Shown: positions 54,301 through 64,000 of the stretch, piece after piece | Numbering within the stretch: the stretch's first letter is position 1 | Layout of the letters: each line of letters starts with the position of its first letter | NCBI GenBank assembly: GCA_949130485.1 | Contig: OX422190.1 | Span: 8,935,547 to 8,999,546 of the forward strand | Origin: Agelas oroides | Taxonomy: Eukaryota; Porifera; Demospongiae; Agelasida; Agelasidae | Reading direction: 5' to 3' | DNA: 64,000 bases | Notes under the pieces: generated by a model | Databases searched by the model: none | Told to the model about the DNA's origin: nothing | The model's input: the letters and a program-made list of their open reading frames with translations, nothing else | Position numbers and translations under genes: made by a program

Positions 54301-57300
54301 GTGTGTTATTATTTTATTCCAAAAATTTGATTGTCAACTTGAGGGAATCGAGTCACTACAAACATACATGGGTGCTCATTAAATGTTAATTGTGAAAGAA
54401 CACCTACCCCCTGCTTTGGCACACTTGTAAGGTGCTCCATTCATGTGTGTTCTTTTGTGAGACTATGGTATATTACAGCGATGAACGAAAACAGACAATT
54501 GAATGGTGTATGTTTGCTGTAAGATATTTAATTATCAAACTACTGTCAGGATATACGCCACTAATAATAGCTGCATCACTAATAATAGCTGCATCGAATG
54601 AGGTAGGCAATGTAATGTGAGTAACTACAGCTACACACAATTGTACAACAATACTGGAATACGAGTTATCTTCACTTTACCTTTGTTTCTACAGTAACAA
54701 GTAGGGACTATTTTCACATACAGGAAGTTATAAGCCCCATTTACACTAGGCCATTAAGCTTCGGATTAAACTAATCTTGGTTTGTGTAATGCTCTGATCT
54801 GGACTGCCATCCAGGTTACATACAACAACATAGTAGTGTGTGTAAACAGCTGGGGGTTTGAAAGTGGATTGGCTGCAGCATGTGGTACTTCTCAGTTGTC
54901 TAGCTCCTGAGAATAGAATGCATGCGCAGTGGAGTCAAATCTTGCAGATCTGCAACATTTCAACATTGTACCACCAACATCACAACAGGAACATTAGCTA
55001 CTCCATGTAAGTGCAAAATAAGCTTTTCTATTTGTAATATTCGATGAATACTATCAATAACAACCCCTTTGCCTTAACAGCTGTTTCCTCCAATGTTCAC
55101 GACCTTAGCAATTCCTTATTACTGGAGTCTGAAAGTGAGGAAGAGTTACTATACGGAACCATCCTCTCCAGTTGCAAATTAAGTAGTTGCAGTCAACAAG
55201 AGAAAAGGTTTACAAATTGTGACTTAATGTGTGTGTGTGGCGACCTCGGTGACGACCCCATCCATTGCATCCCACCCCTTTCTGCCCATGGTAACAACCC
55301 CATGGTTGCTGAAAAGTGTAAGTGTAGAGTGCAATGGGGAGGTGTTGGAAGCACAATTTTCCATAGCCATACCACATTGACTGAATTTGCAAAGACCTAA
55401 AGAGGTCATTAAACATGCCAGCAGGCCCTCTATGTGGATATCTTGTCTCAGGTTTGTTAGTAACACTTTATGAACTAGTTACAAGTTGATGCTGTGTCTC
55501 ACCTTGTCCTGCAAGTCTACTTGGGCCCCAACTGAGAGGAGCGGCTGTACCACATCAGTTTGACCTTTGCCACTGGCTCGCATGAGTGCAGTCCTGCCAT
55601 CCTGAGGAACAAAATGAGACAAAACAGGAAAACAGACAATTGAAAAGTGAATGCTTGCTGTAAGGCACTAACCACATGAAGCAGTCGATAATACCATTAT
55701 TGGAAAGTAGTTAGTACTGAAAGCAAACACTCTTGAAACCACTAAAAGTAATTGGACTTTATGAACGTTCCATGAACACATTTATGTCTGTCAGAGGAAG
55801 GAAAGCTTGGGACTAATGACTCTACTCTCAGACATGGTACAGCATGTTTGTATCGCCTAGTACATTCTACCCTAATCGCTGCTGACCAGAAATTGAAACA
55901 ACTGGTCTCAGGAAGCCAAGTAACTGGTTGTTGATGATTATTAATTGATGTTGTGTCTCACCTCATCCTTCGGCTCCCCACTGGAGTGGAGCAGTTGCAC
56001 CACATCAGTATAATCACTTTCATTAGCAGCCATGAGGGTAGTCCCACCATCCTGAAAGACAAACAGTAATAACAATGAATATGGAAGCAGACAATTGAAA
56101 AGTGTACACATGCTGTAAGGTAATTCACATGAGGCAGACAACCTCACCATTACCGGAAAGCTTTCCACTATGTATATAGTACTGACAGCAGAACACTCTT
56201 GAAAGTATTAAAAGTATATGTTATAGACATTTTAGAAACAGAGTTACATCTAGAAGAGGAAGAAAATATTTGGGACTAATGGCTGTACTCTCGGACATTA
56301 TGTGGCATCTCTATATTGGCTAGAATTCTAAAGGAACTTGTCCTTCAATCACTGCTAACCAGATATTACAATGTGGTCTCAGAAATGGTTATCAGTTGAT
56401 GTTGTGTCTCACCTCATCTGGCAGGTCTACCTGGGTCTCACTGGAGAGGAAAAGTTGTACCACATCAGTATGACCCCTGACACTGGCCCACATGCAGGCG
56501 GTCATGCCATACTGAGGAACAAAACAAGATCAAACAGTGCTATCACAGTGATAGCCTGGAAACAGACAATGGAAGATGTACACTTGTTTTAAGGGACTAA
56601 TCATATCGGAAAGTCAATAACACCATTATCTGTAAATAATTTACTAAATAGTACTTGCACCCCCTGTGGTAGGCAATGTACATATAACTGCATGTACAGC
56701 TACAGACATGGGCTAAGCTTCACACTCAAATCATGAACTGAACTTGTGCCATGTACCATAGTCTTGCAACTGAGTACTCATGGGTGGAGCACCTTAAAAG
56801 ATTGTCAAACATGGGGGTGGACACTCAAGTGCTTCTGCATTTCACAGTGAAAGATCGCTCATGTATGTTTACAGCACTAGTATGGGCTTGCTCAGCCTCC
56901 CCCCAAAGAAGTTCCATATACTCACAGGAAGTTTCCATTGGAAGTTGTAAAATGATGCTTCCTGTAAATTACCTTGTTTACAGTGTAGACTACTAAGTCT
57001 TGCATGTTAATAGAAGCAAAGACCAATCAGCTTGAAGAAGATAATGTATAGCTATAGGATTTCACAATAACCACCTTTGTCCTCAGGTGGTTACTGACCA
57101 CAAAACATTATCTACTACGTAACTGAAGTTACACTGCAGTTGGGTGGACAAGCACTTCTCAGGTAAAGCCATCACTTTTATGGACTATTACCAAGTTGAT
57201 ACTGTGGCTCACACCGGGGGTTGCTGGTGGCCTATTGGTTAAAGCACTGGACTGAGGATCAAAAGGTCCAGGGTTCCAGTCCCACTAGCAGCAGAGATGT

Positions 57301-60300
57301 ATTTCTCTTCTGGGTGCACTCAGCCCTACCTCAAAAATTGAGTAGAAGGTTTTCCTTCGCGTCCTTCGGAGGGGACGTTAAGCCGTCGGTCCCGGGGAAC
57401 CCCTTAAAATTAGCCCAAGTGCTATTGGGGATTTCCTCATTAACTGGGTCATCCCAGGTAAAACCATAACAAAACCACCTTGTCCTGCAGGTCTACTTGG
57501 GCCCCACTGGAGAGGAGAAGTTGTACCACATCAGTATGACCACTGTCACTGGCCAGCATGAGGGCAGTCCAGCCATCCTGAGGAATAAAGTGAGGCAAAT
57601 CAGTATTATTACATGATGAACATGAAAGCAGATAATTGAAAGGTGTACATTTGCTGTAGGATACTAATCACATGAGGCAGTCAAAAACATCATTATCCTA
57701 CTATATAATTAGTACTTGTGTCCATCGTGGGTACTACAGCTACACATACCAGTAAAACTACACTGGAATTATAGCCTCGTTTCCAAGTGCTTGGAAAAAT
57801 GGAAAGAAGTGCCTGGTACACACTGTTTGTGCATGCACAATATAACCTGCATACCTCTCCGTTATGCTTAAATAACAGCCATATTTCAGTTTATCTGCTG
57901 AAAGGCTACACTGCAGGACTATGAGACACATTTGGAAGGTTTTGAAGTCAGAACTGTCATCTGTTTGGCAGCAACAGCCTGCATCATCCTATTCAAGGGC
58001 TATCAGTGAACTTCAAAGGGAAAGATTATCACATGCCACAGTGTTTACCAAAAATGTTGAAATGGGCAAACAATTTTGGTAAGTGAAGAGCTGAGTGTTT
58101 TTTGGTTCTTTGTCAATGGTTCCACAGAGCATGCTCAATGTTTCAGAGTGGAGAAATTTGGCTGACAGCCTGGGCTTAATTTAACGGAGTAGATTTACAG
58201 ATTTTCCAAGTTGCCCAGTAAAACCTGGGGAGCCACACATGACAGAACAGTGGGTGCCAGCTCATGCAGGTGCTCCCTAGGACATTTTGAGTGCCTGGGA
58301 ACAATGATATCTAATTGTGTTTTCAACTTTACTCTTGTTTCTAGGGTAACAGGTGGGTATTGTTTTCCATTTACTCACAGGAATTTGTAGACATAAAATA
58401 CCACAGGAAGTTGTACAGGATGTTTCCTATAAACTAACTTGTTTACAGTGTAAAATACTTAAACTATGATGTAAAGTAACAACAACAATGACCAATCAGG
58501 TGACAGAATACATAATCCATGGCAGCCTGGTTTACAGTAACCAACCCTGTTCTAGAGCTCCACCTCAACCTCCAAATGGGTAGTTACTGACCATAAAGTA
58601 TTATCAGGTAGTTATAGTAATTGAGGTTACACTGCAGTGGGGTGGACAAGCACTTTTCATCAGTTGTTACAAGTTGATGTTGTGTCTCACCTTGTCCTGC
58701 AGGTCTACCTGGGCCCCACTGGAGAGAAGACGTTGTACCACTTCAGTATGACCACTGTCACTGGCCAGCATGAGGGCAGTCCAGCCATCCTGAGGAACAG
58801 AATGGGACAAAGTGTAGACAGAATATGAAAACAGAATATTGATGCTGGGGTTTACTAATCACATGAGGCAGTTACAAACACCATTATCAGAAGTGTTCTA
58901 CTAACTAGTACCTGCGTCCATCTGAGGTAGGCAATGTAAATAGGACTATAGCTACACACATAACATTAGAACTATACTAGAGTATGATTGTATTCTTTCT
59001 ACTTTACATACCTTGTTTCTGAAGTAACAAGTGGGTATTTAGTCTAGCTGTAAAGTTCTCTGTATAATTGCTCCATTGAAAAGTGTGAAATAATTTTTGT
59101 AATTTAACACTTATTGTGAAAAATGTGTAATACTAATCTGATTGGTTGCCACAGAAACATTGCACAGACACATTTTGGGTTGGGTAGAAGGCAGAGCTCA
59201 CTTCGAACTGGAACATATGAACCGCTAGCATGCTCTTCTAACGCTACCTGTTGGCAGAACACTAGAAGGCTCAAACAAAGGTGTTCTGTGTCCTCAACAG
59301 TATAGGCGCTAGCTGTATGTTGCAATAGCAGCTCCGTCGCCGTATCAAGGTTGTTTAAAAGTATGGAAGCTTGGCACATGCTTTGCTGTAACGCCGCTGT
59401 GTTCATTGTGTTTGCAGTACTAACGTTGAGTACTACTAGGGGCAAGTGTTGTTGGCATGTGATAGCTCGGGTACTCGTAAGGCAGTAACTTATATGAGTG
59501 CAATTACTTCCTGCCTTATTCGTGCTATTAATCCCAAATACCACAGCATACCATGCTATTACATATACATATACTCACAGAAAGTTTTAATGATGTTTCC
59601 TATAAACTACCTTGTTTACGGTGTAAACTACCTTGTATGTATACTAACAAAACAAAGACAAATGAGGTCAGGGAATATAAAACATAACACATGCATGGTA
59701 GCCTGGGATGTGTTCAATAACCAACCCTTTTTCCTTCAGCTCCACCCTTCAGAATTGGGTAGTTACTGACAATAAATCTCTGGCTACCATGCATTATCTA
59801 TTATGTACCGTAGTGTCCCGCTAATACGCCCCCTTCGAAAATACGCCCCCCCCTTCTTTTCCGCCAAAGTTCCTGCACAGGGTAGTTTGACTCGTTATAA
59901 CGCCCCCCGGTGAGCGTCTTCTGGAACCTCAAAACTACACGTGCTTACTATACGTTGCAAGTGCGTTCAGTAAGACTATAGTAGTCGGTGAATCTTTTGT
60001 AAGTTTTGTGGCTTTTAGAAAAGCCGGTTAGATGTTCCAAGTTTTAAGCTGCTAGTTTAGCAAACAGGTTTATCAGTCTGTCAAGGTGTTTTTGTTTCCC
60101 TCTGAAGATGTACACGCACGGAACCACGAGTCCTTTCCCATCAACTTCAGAACGTCTTCTGTCACCATTGACGATGCAAGTCATCTCGCTGCCACTCTTG
60201 TGCAAGAAATACCAGCAGACTCTGTAAATTTCCCGTGGTACATGACTGAGTGTTGCCGTTCTTGAGGACAGCTACAGCGAAGTCGTCGTGAATGTTATTG

Positions 60301-63019
60301 ACCTCGCGTTGAACTGGCAGCTCTTCTCCGATGTAGGGAGACCAGGCAGCTTTGTAAACGTGATGTCTGTGAACAGTACTCTCGATCCTGAAAGTCGTCG
60401 CCATAGTTAGTTGGAAGTGTCCTAATTGCGTACATAGCACTTGCGTAAAATCTTTTTTGGGGGGGGGGGGGGGCTTATAGTCGAGACTAATTGCATCCTC
60501 GAATATAAGCCCCCCCCCCCACTTTAGGCGGGATGTAGTGTACAAAATGGGGGGGCGTATTAACGGGACACTACGGTACATGTAAATGTGGCTACACTGC
60601 AGTAGCATGGATAAGTACATTTCAGGTAAGGCCACATCGCTTCTGTATATTGGACTATTAACAAGTTGACACTGTTCTCACCTTGTTCTGTGGGTCTACC
60701 TGGGATCCACTGGAGAGAAGAAGTTGTACCACATCAGTGTGACCACTCTTACTGGCACCCATGAGGGCAGTGAAGCCATCCTGAGGAACACGGTGAGACA
60801 AAATAGTACATCACAGTGATGGACAAGAAGGTAATTATGTGAGGCATTCAAAGACACCATTATCAGCAAGTACTGTAAAGCACTTCATTTTTCATTGGTC
60901 TAAATTTTCATGAAAAGCAAATTTTTTTCAAAAAAAATTCACATTTCAAGCTTCTTGATGTTGATTTGCAGGTATGTCACCCTGACATTCAAGCTGGCTG
61001 TGCAATAGAAATTTTTTTACATAAGCACAAGGTACCACTTGGGAAAGCACTCCTTGTTTATCCATCAAACAGCTTAGATGCTGTGCATCTACACTCTTAC
61101 AGTGTTAAAACAGAGCCATCTTTCCATCACATGCAAAGAACAAAAATTCGTCATAGTACACCCACACTATTCCTCCCTCTCTCCCTCCATCCTTCCTCCC
61201 TCTCTACAGATAATGCACGTGTATGGGGAATTTCCAACTCATGTAGGCAAGATGGGTCACCCAGATTTCTATACAAGAGGTGGTGTACCAGTAAGCAAGT
61301 CAGATAGCTATACTCCTCTCCCTCCCTTCTGTCATCTGTTCCACTCTTTCTTCCCTCCGCCCCTCCCTACTTCCTTCCTTTGCCCCCTCCCTTCATCCCT
61401 CCTTCTCCCTCCCTCTTTTCTTCCCACCCTCTCTTCTCTCCTTCCCACCCTCTCTTCTCTCCTTCCCACCCTCTCTTCTCTCCTTCCCCCTTTCTTCTCT
61501 CCTTCCCCCTTTCTTCTCTCTTTCCCCCTTTCTTTTGCTCCTTCTCTTCCTCCCCTTCCCCCCTTTCTTTGCTCCTTCTCTTCCTCCCCTTCCCCCCTTT
61601 CTTTTGCTCCTTCTCTCCCTCCCTCCCACCGTACTTTCTTACCATCTCTCCTCCCTTTGCAACTTCAGCACTTTCTTCTGCAAACTGTGGTATTATCCCA
61701 CTTGTCACCAGCTCTTGCTACATGTGGGGGAAAGGGGGTATATGCATGACTGAATCTACACACAAGTGTACAGCAGTAGCCACATAAAATAGTTACCATT
61801 CAGCAGATCAACATCTTGCCACACACACACACTGTACCTGGATGTGCACCTAGTCTGAAATGTGCCTCCCTCCCTTACACACACTCACCGACTCTTCCCT
61901 AGCAATCTTGAACAGACACTTGTTATCACATGACAGTGACAGGATGGCACACTGCAGAAGCATCTCCTGGTCGTCTTGTGATAGCTGAATCTTCTTGATC
62001 ACAGCTGCTATCTCCTTTGACACATGCCAGACAATGGTACAAGACCCCTCGTACACCCCGTGCAAGCTCATCGCTGGTTTTGGTGTTCTTGTAACTGTTG
62101 CTACCACATTCTTGACACAGCTGTACATCCAGCTGGCTATCTGGTGACAGTTGACCTTAGCAATAATAGAGGCTCGGTTTGGAGGAAGCTCATTGGAACA
62201 GCTGGCATGGTAGTGAAAGCATTGTAGGCATTCACTTGATTCAGGATCTGGAGCCGATGACTGTTTGGGCTGCTCAGTAACCGGTTCATCCACCGTAATA
62301 ACCACCTTTTCATTGTTTTGTTGGTAAATTTCAGATTGAGGTATGAGATCAGTGTCTGCACATTGCGGTTGTATTGGCTGTTCCAATGGTATCTGAAGTT
62401 GGCATGCATTTTCTTTACTTTTCTCACCATCAGCAACTTGGTAGGCATTTTCTTTACCTTTTTTGCCATTATCAACTTTGCAAGCTGGTATTTCAGAAGA
62501 AGCACCTGCTGTCAGGTCTTTCGGTCTTGAATCACCGCTACTGCCTTGGCAAGGTGACTGGAAAGGAGCTTCTGGACACTTTTCAGTTGGGATAGTCAAC
62601 CGACGATCTCTACTCTGGAGAAAATTGTTCAGTACACTGTTTGCCTCCTCGTTCTCAGTTGAGTCAATCAGTGTTACCAGGAGATCATGATCATCGTAGC
62701 AATTCCAGTACTGCGCCATGACTGTGAAAAACTCTGCCACATTCTGTGCACCACGGTACACATCAGGTTCAATGGCGATAGATTCGTCCTGTCCCTTCAA
62801 GGTCGCAAGGGCTAGCTTCATGGAATGCAACACATCAGCATCTGAATCTGGGTCTTTGCTGAGTATTCTGCTCAGTTTGCCGATGAGTTTCACAAACTGG
62901 CGACATTGCTGAGACACGCGTCTTGGCTTCCTCTGTGATGTTGGGGGGGGCCTTTCAGTTGTGGCTAGAGTTATTTTGTGTCCTCCAAGGTGGTCTTCAA
63001 GATACATATTAAAGCGCAT
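33376..63019 (-). CDS. Large ankyrin-repeat protein, one repeat per exon
   Basis: About 1381 residues. Exon 1 (63019-61889, 377 codons) is a helical N-terminal region. Then 28 exons follow, each one ankyrin repeat of 33 codons in phase 0-0, starting (high coordinate) at 60780, 58789, 57577, 56511, 56051 (90 nt), 55601, 53966, 52515, 50812, 50124, 49609, 48901, 47909, 47240, 46518, 45825, 45156, 44031, 43298, 42304, 41636, 40896, 40264, 39524, 38892, 38092, 37383, 35539. C-terminal exons: 34359-34282 (SGRFPLMLAAHPGVIKALR), 34174-34088, 33864-33798 and a last exon from 33395. Three repeat types: C (GHTDVVQLLLSSGAQVDLQ) in the first seven, then A (DGFFPLFVASQEGHDRIVD) and B (NGHTALKQASFNGHHKVVE). 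Ankyrin repeats bind proteins; the partner is unknown. The last exon is uncertain: phase continuity gives a stop at 33376, another frame gives one at 33354. Confidence 0.85.
35540..37284 (-). other. Ankyrin intron with a remnant of a lost A-type exon
   Basis: Near 36740-36960 the flanks of an A-type exon are present (CACTGGAGTTTTGAT ... CATTCTC, then the GT-rich segment and ATGTATCAGTAA), but the exon and its immediate flanks are missing. The join is CATTCTC to GCATGTGTG. The two neighbouring repeats are therefore both B type. Confidence 0.7.
38450..41800 (-). repeat. 1372-bp tandem units of ankyrin exon pairs
   Basis: Corresponding A exons at 38794, 40166 and 41538 and B exons at 39426 and 40798 (low coordinates) are spaced exactly 1372 bp apart. 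The introns are also near-identical, including the GTGTGTGG segments. This is recent tandem duplication of an A+B exon unit. Confidence 0.9.
40798..44031 (-). repeat. 5.6-kb ankyrin block duplication, left copy
   Basis: Exons at 40798, 41538, 42206, 43200 and 43933 correspond to those at 46420, 47142, 47811, 48803 and 49511, with offsets of 5578-5622 bp. Non-coding landmarks match too (for example ACACCCCTGTCCTGTCCTG, and CATGCAGTCAACATGTATAT). Confidence 0.85.
44304..44828. other. Roughly 525-bp unrelated insert in an ankyrin intron
   Basis: The homologous intron families break at ...TACTGGTACATAC and resume near GTGTATTCCTAGTATAG. The insert is GC- and CpG-richer than its surroundings and has no counterpart in the duplicated block. 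It contains a hairpin at 44650-44679 (CCAAGGGCACATCG and its inverse). No terminal repeats or coding domain were recognised. Confidence 0.7.
46420..49609 (-). repeat. 5.6-kb ankyrin block duplication, right copy
   Basis: Partner of 40798-44031. It includes the same B-B adjacency (47811 and 48803) caused by loss of an A exon. The loss junction CACTGGAGATAGCTTTAG is present in both copies (near 42650 and 48250), so the loss predates the block duplication. Confidence 0.85.
50385..50444. repeat. 60-bp perfect palindrome in an ankyrin intron
   Basis: Two 30-bp arms, left beginning AACATGCTTGGGAATC, with centre CTGCAG. The right arm (TGTTTTGTCATGATTCCCAA) is the normal intron sequence seen in paralogous introns; the left arm is its added inverse copy. 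Confidence 0.93.
51218..51590. repeat. Dispersed intronic repeat, copy 1
   Basis: Begins near GAGAAGCACAGCCTCGAGTG and ends near a CACTTGTCAAATGCTCC-like region. A diverged same-orientation copy is at 54094-54467. It lies in the long intron between ankyrin exons 50714 and 52417, otherwise without recognisable features. Confidence 0.65.
54094..54467. repeat. Dispersed intronic repeat, copy 2
   Basis: Diverged copy of 51218-51590 (GAGAAGCACAGCCTCAAGTG ... GCACACTTGTAAGGTGCTCC). It may mark duplication of a longer intron segment or an unclassified element. Confidence 0.65.
57213..57465 (+). repeat. tRNA-derived SINE-like element 2 (ankyrin intron)
   Basis: Box A TGGCCTATTGG at 57228-57238 matches the Pol III consensus, and box B GGTTCCAGTCC at 57272-57282 is one or two changes from it. 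A tRNA-unrelated body follows, with CTTCGGAGGGGACGTTAAGC and CCCGGGGAACCCC. It is antisense to the host gene and ends just before the exon at 57479, whose donor GTGGTT lies at its edge. Confidence 0.72.
59808..60576. mobile_element. 769-bp TIR element carrying a gene fragment
   Basis: The ends CCGTAGTGTCCCGCTAATAC and GTATTAACGGGACACTACGG are inverted repeats with one mismatch, flanked by TA on both sides (59806-59807, 60577-60578). A TA duplication suggests the Tc1/mariner superfamily, but no transposase is present. The interior holds a broken HIRAN-like frame on the minus strand (60162-60404) and C-rich/G-rich runs. Confidence 0.8.
60162..60404 (-). pseudogene. HIRAN-like domain fragment, frameshifted
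   Basis: The frame from 60404 reads HHVYKAAWSPYIGEELPVQR then NNIHDDFAVAVLKNG, which resembles HIRAN-type domains (nucleic-acid-end binding modules that occur in helicases and in many repeat-borne invertebrate genes). Downstream, the matching continuation HVPREIYRVCWYFLHKSG lies in another frame from about 60250 on, so the copy carries a frameshift. It lies wholly within the TIR element at 59808-60576, so it is probably a captured or relic fragment rather than an active gene. Confidence 0.6.
60972..61749 (+). other. Candidate exons of an unrecognised plus-strand gene nested in ankyrin intron 1
   Basis: Three open segments with plausible splice sites chain in phase 0: 60972-61031 (CHPDIQAGCAIEIFLHKHK), 61210-61290 (HVYGEFPTHVGKMGHPDFY) and 61669-61749, ending in TGA. 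CT-rich tracts precede the second and third acceptors on the plus strand, the pattern seen before plus-strand exons elsewhere in the window but opposite to the host gene. Family unknown and start not found; it may be a relic. Confidence 0.3.
61310..61660 (+). repeat. CT-rich tract
   Basis: About 350 bp of TTCTCTCCTTCCC-type repeats on the plus strand within ankyrin intron 1. Open frames on both strands are compositional. Confidence 0.9.
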
Positions 63020-64000
63020 GTAGAGAAAGAAAACATTACAAAATTCCAGGTGCAGTGGAGAAAAATTGGCGAGAAAGGTACCCCTCTAGGACATTTCCAG
63101 CTTACCCTTCCTGTTCTTTAATTAGTTTTTGGTCATTTGGACTGAGGTGTCACATGTGATGAGAAAGGCAGCTTAACACAGAGCTCCCCACCCCCACAAA
63201 ATTCTGATTACATTCCAGCTACTGAATTAGAGTTACTACAGATCACCCGCTATTGTGTTTTATGATCCACAGACTTTTGTTTAGGGATCCCCAAGGATGC
63301 TTCAAGAACAAGGAAGTGGCAGTTGAGAGCTTACTTATTCGACAGTACCCACTGAGTGAGTTTCAAACAAAGGGCTGTTTCTCTAATTTATCCACTATGT
63401 GCCTCTATAACAGTCCCTATGATTATATGATTCATATATAGCTACCTTGAAGAAGGTTATCTATTACTAACCTGAGTTCGGAAAAAAATTGCGTTCATAT
63501 AATTACTGCCTTTCAACATTAGTTGAGTTCCCCCCCCCCACACACACACACACACTGAATATCTCATGAGCTACCACAACTACTCTGTATCTATACTTTA
63601 CATACTGGGGAATACCAATGCAACTGATTGGACAAGGGTCATTGAACAGTTACCATAAAAGGTATCTTGTCATTGTGTTGCCACATTGGTTGACTACATG
63701 TCACAGCTATCAATCTAACATCACTGACTGGAATGATCAGAATGTGAAGCAGTTCAATAACTAGGAAAGGAAAACAGCAATCGCAGTATCCTACCCAGTT
63801 CCAAAAAGATGACAACTCTATAGTATAATACTCACCAGTACATTCTATCTAGCTAGACTGTCCACACAATAACTTCTCTCATTTCTCTGGAGGATGAGAG
63901 ATGATCTTGATAGACTACCACTAGTAGTGGTCAGTCTTTTAAAGTCATAAGACTGACTTTAAAAGAAGCTGTTAGGTTAACTTCAGATTATGTACTATCT
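63020..64000. other. Upstream region of the ankyrin gene
   Basis: No gene recognised. It holds a poly-C/(CA)n tract at 63531-63555 and a short inverted repeat near 63938-63966 (TCTTTTAAAGTCA and TGACTTTAAAAGA). It should contain the ankyrin promoter, but no core element is evident. Confidence 0.6.

Noticed and set aside
57213-57290. Functional tRNA gene
   Set aside because: A and B boxes are present, but I could not pair an acceptor stem, and the sequence runs on into a SINE-like body.
60162-60635. Full 157-codon frame as an active gene
   Set aside because: Its first half is translated from the element's end and C/G-rich runs, the domain part is frameshifted near 60250, and the whole lies inside a TIR element.

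Overview
The window looks like nuclear DNA of an early-branching marine animal, most likely a demosponge (an inference; a cnidarian-type genome is not excluded). Reasons: intron-rich animal genes (IFT74, ATAD3, a GT14 branching transferase, an Ig/FN3 membrane protein, an ankyrin protein), short GT-AG introns often led by long pyrimidine tracts, dense short inverted-repeat elements, and many CA/GT microsatellites. Nothing indicates a prokaryote, organelle or virus.

Layout. 1-3425: no convincing gene; nested hairpin elements, a piggyBac-type MITE (1106-1982) and long palindromes. 3426-14286 (+): complete IFT74, 26 exons, 605 codons. 14514-14960: a 46/48-bp minisatellite. 15834-17276 (-): intronless GT14 (core-2/I-branching type) glycosyltransferase. 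17261-18170: a second copy of the piggyBac-type MITE, filling most of the gap between two divergent genes and supplying the only usable ATG of the glycosyltransferase frame. 18348-26005 (+): an 8-exon, 1563-codon predicted type I membrane protein with signal peptide, Ig-like and FN3-like regions, an acidic region, 39 tandem 17/18-residue Pro/Thr/Ser/Asp/Glu units, one membrane segment and a Pro-rich tail. 26838-32766 (-): complete ATAD3, 16 exons, 578 codons. About 33376-63019 (-): a roughly 30-kb ankyrin gene with one large N-terminal exon, 28 exons each carrying one ankyrin repeat (27 of exactly 99 nt), and a short C-terminal part. 63020-64000: its upstream region.

How the parts may relate. 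IFT74 (ciliary transport) and ATAD3 (mitochondrial inner membrane) are housekeeping genes. The pair in the middle is the most interesting: a GT14 enzyme, whose relatives branch mucin-type O-glycans, is head-to-head with a gene for a mucin-like, potentially heavily O-glycosylated surface protein, with a mobile element as the shared upstream region. The ankyrin gene shows modular growth: an A/B two-exon unit with a 1372-bp period, a 5.6-kb block duplication, and separate losses of A or B exons that never break frame because every repeat exon is phase 0-0.

Mobile DNA: a family of 43-85 bp hairpins (ends like TAGCCTCGTTCCCAGG) flanked in several cases by 9-bp direct repeats; two piggyBac-like MITEs with TTAA ends whose 176-bp cores are inverted relative to each other; a PIF/Harbinger-like MITE; two tandem long-TIR MITEs; two tRNA-derived SINE-like sequences; and a TA-flanked element carrying a broken HIRAN-like domain. 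Exon boundaries were inferred by eye from splice sites, reading phase and family similarity; no transcripts or databases were used.
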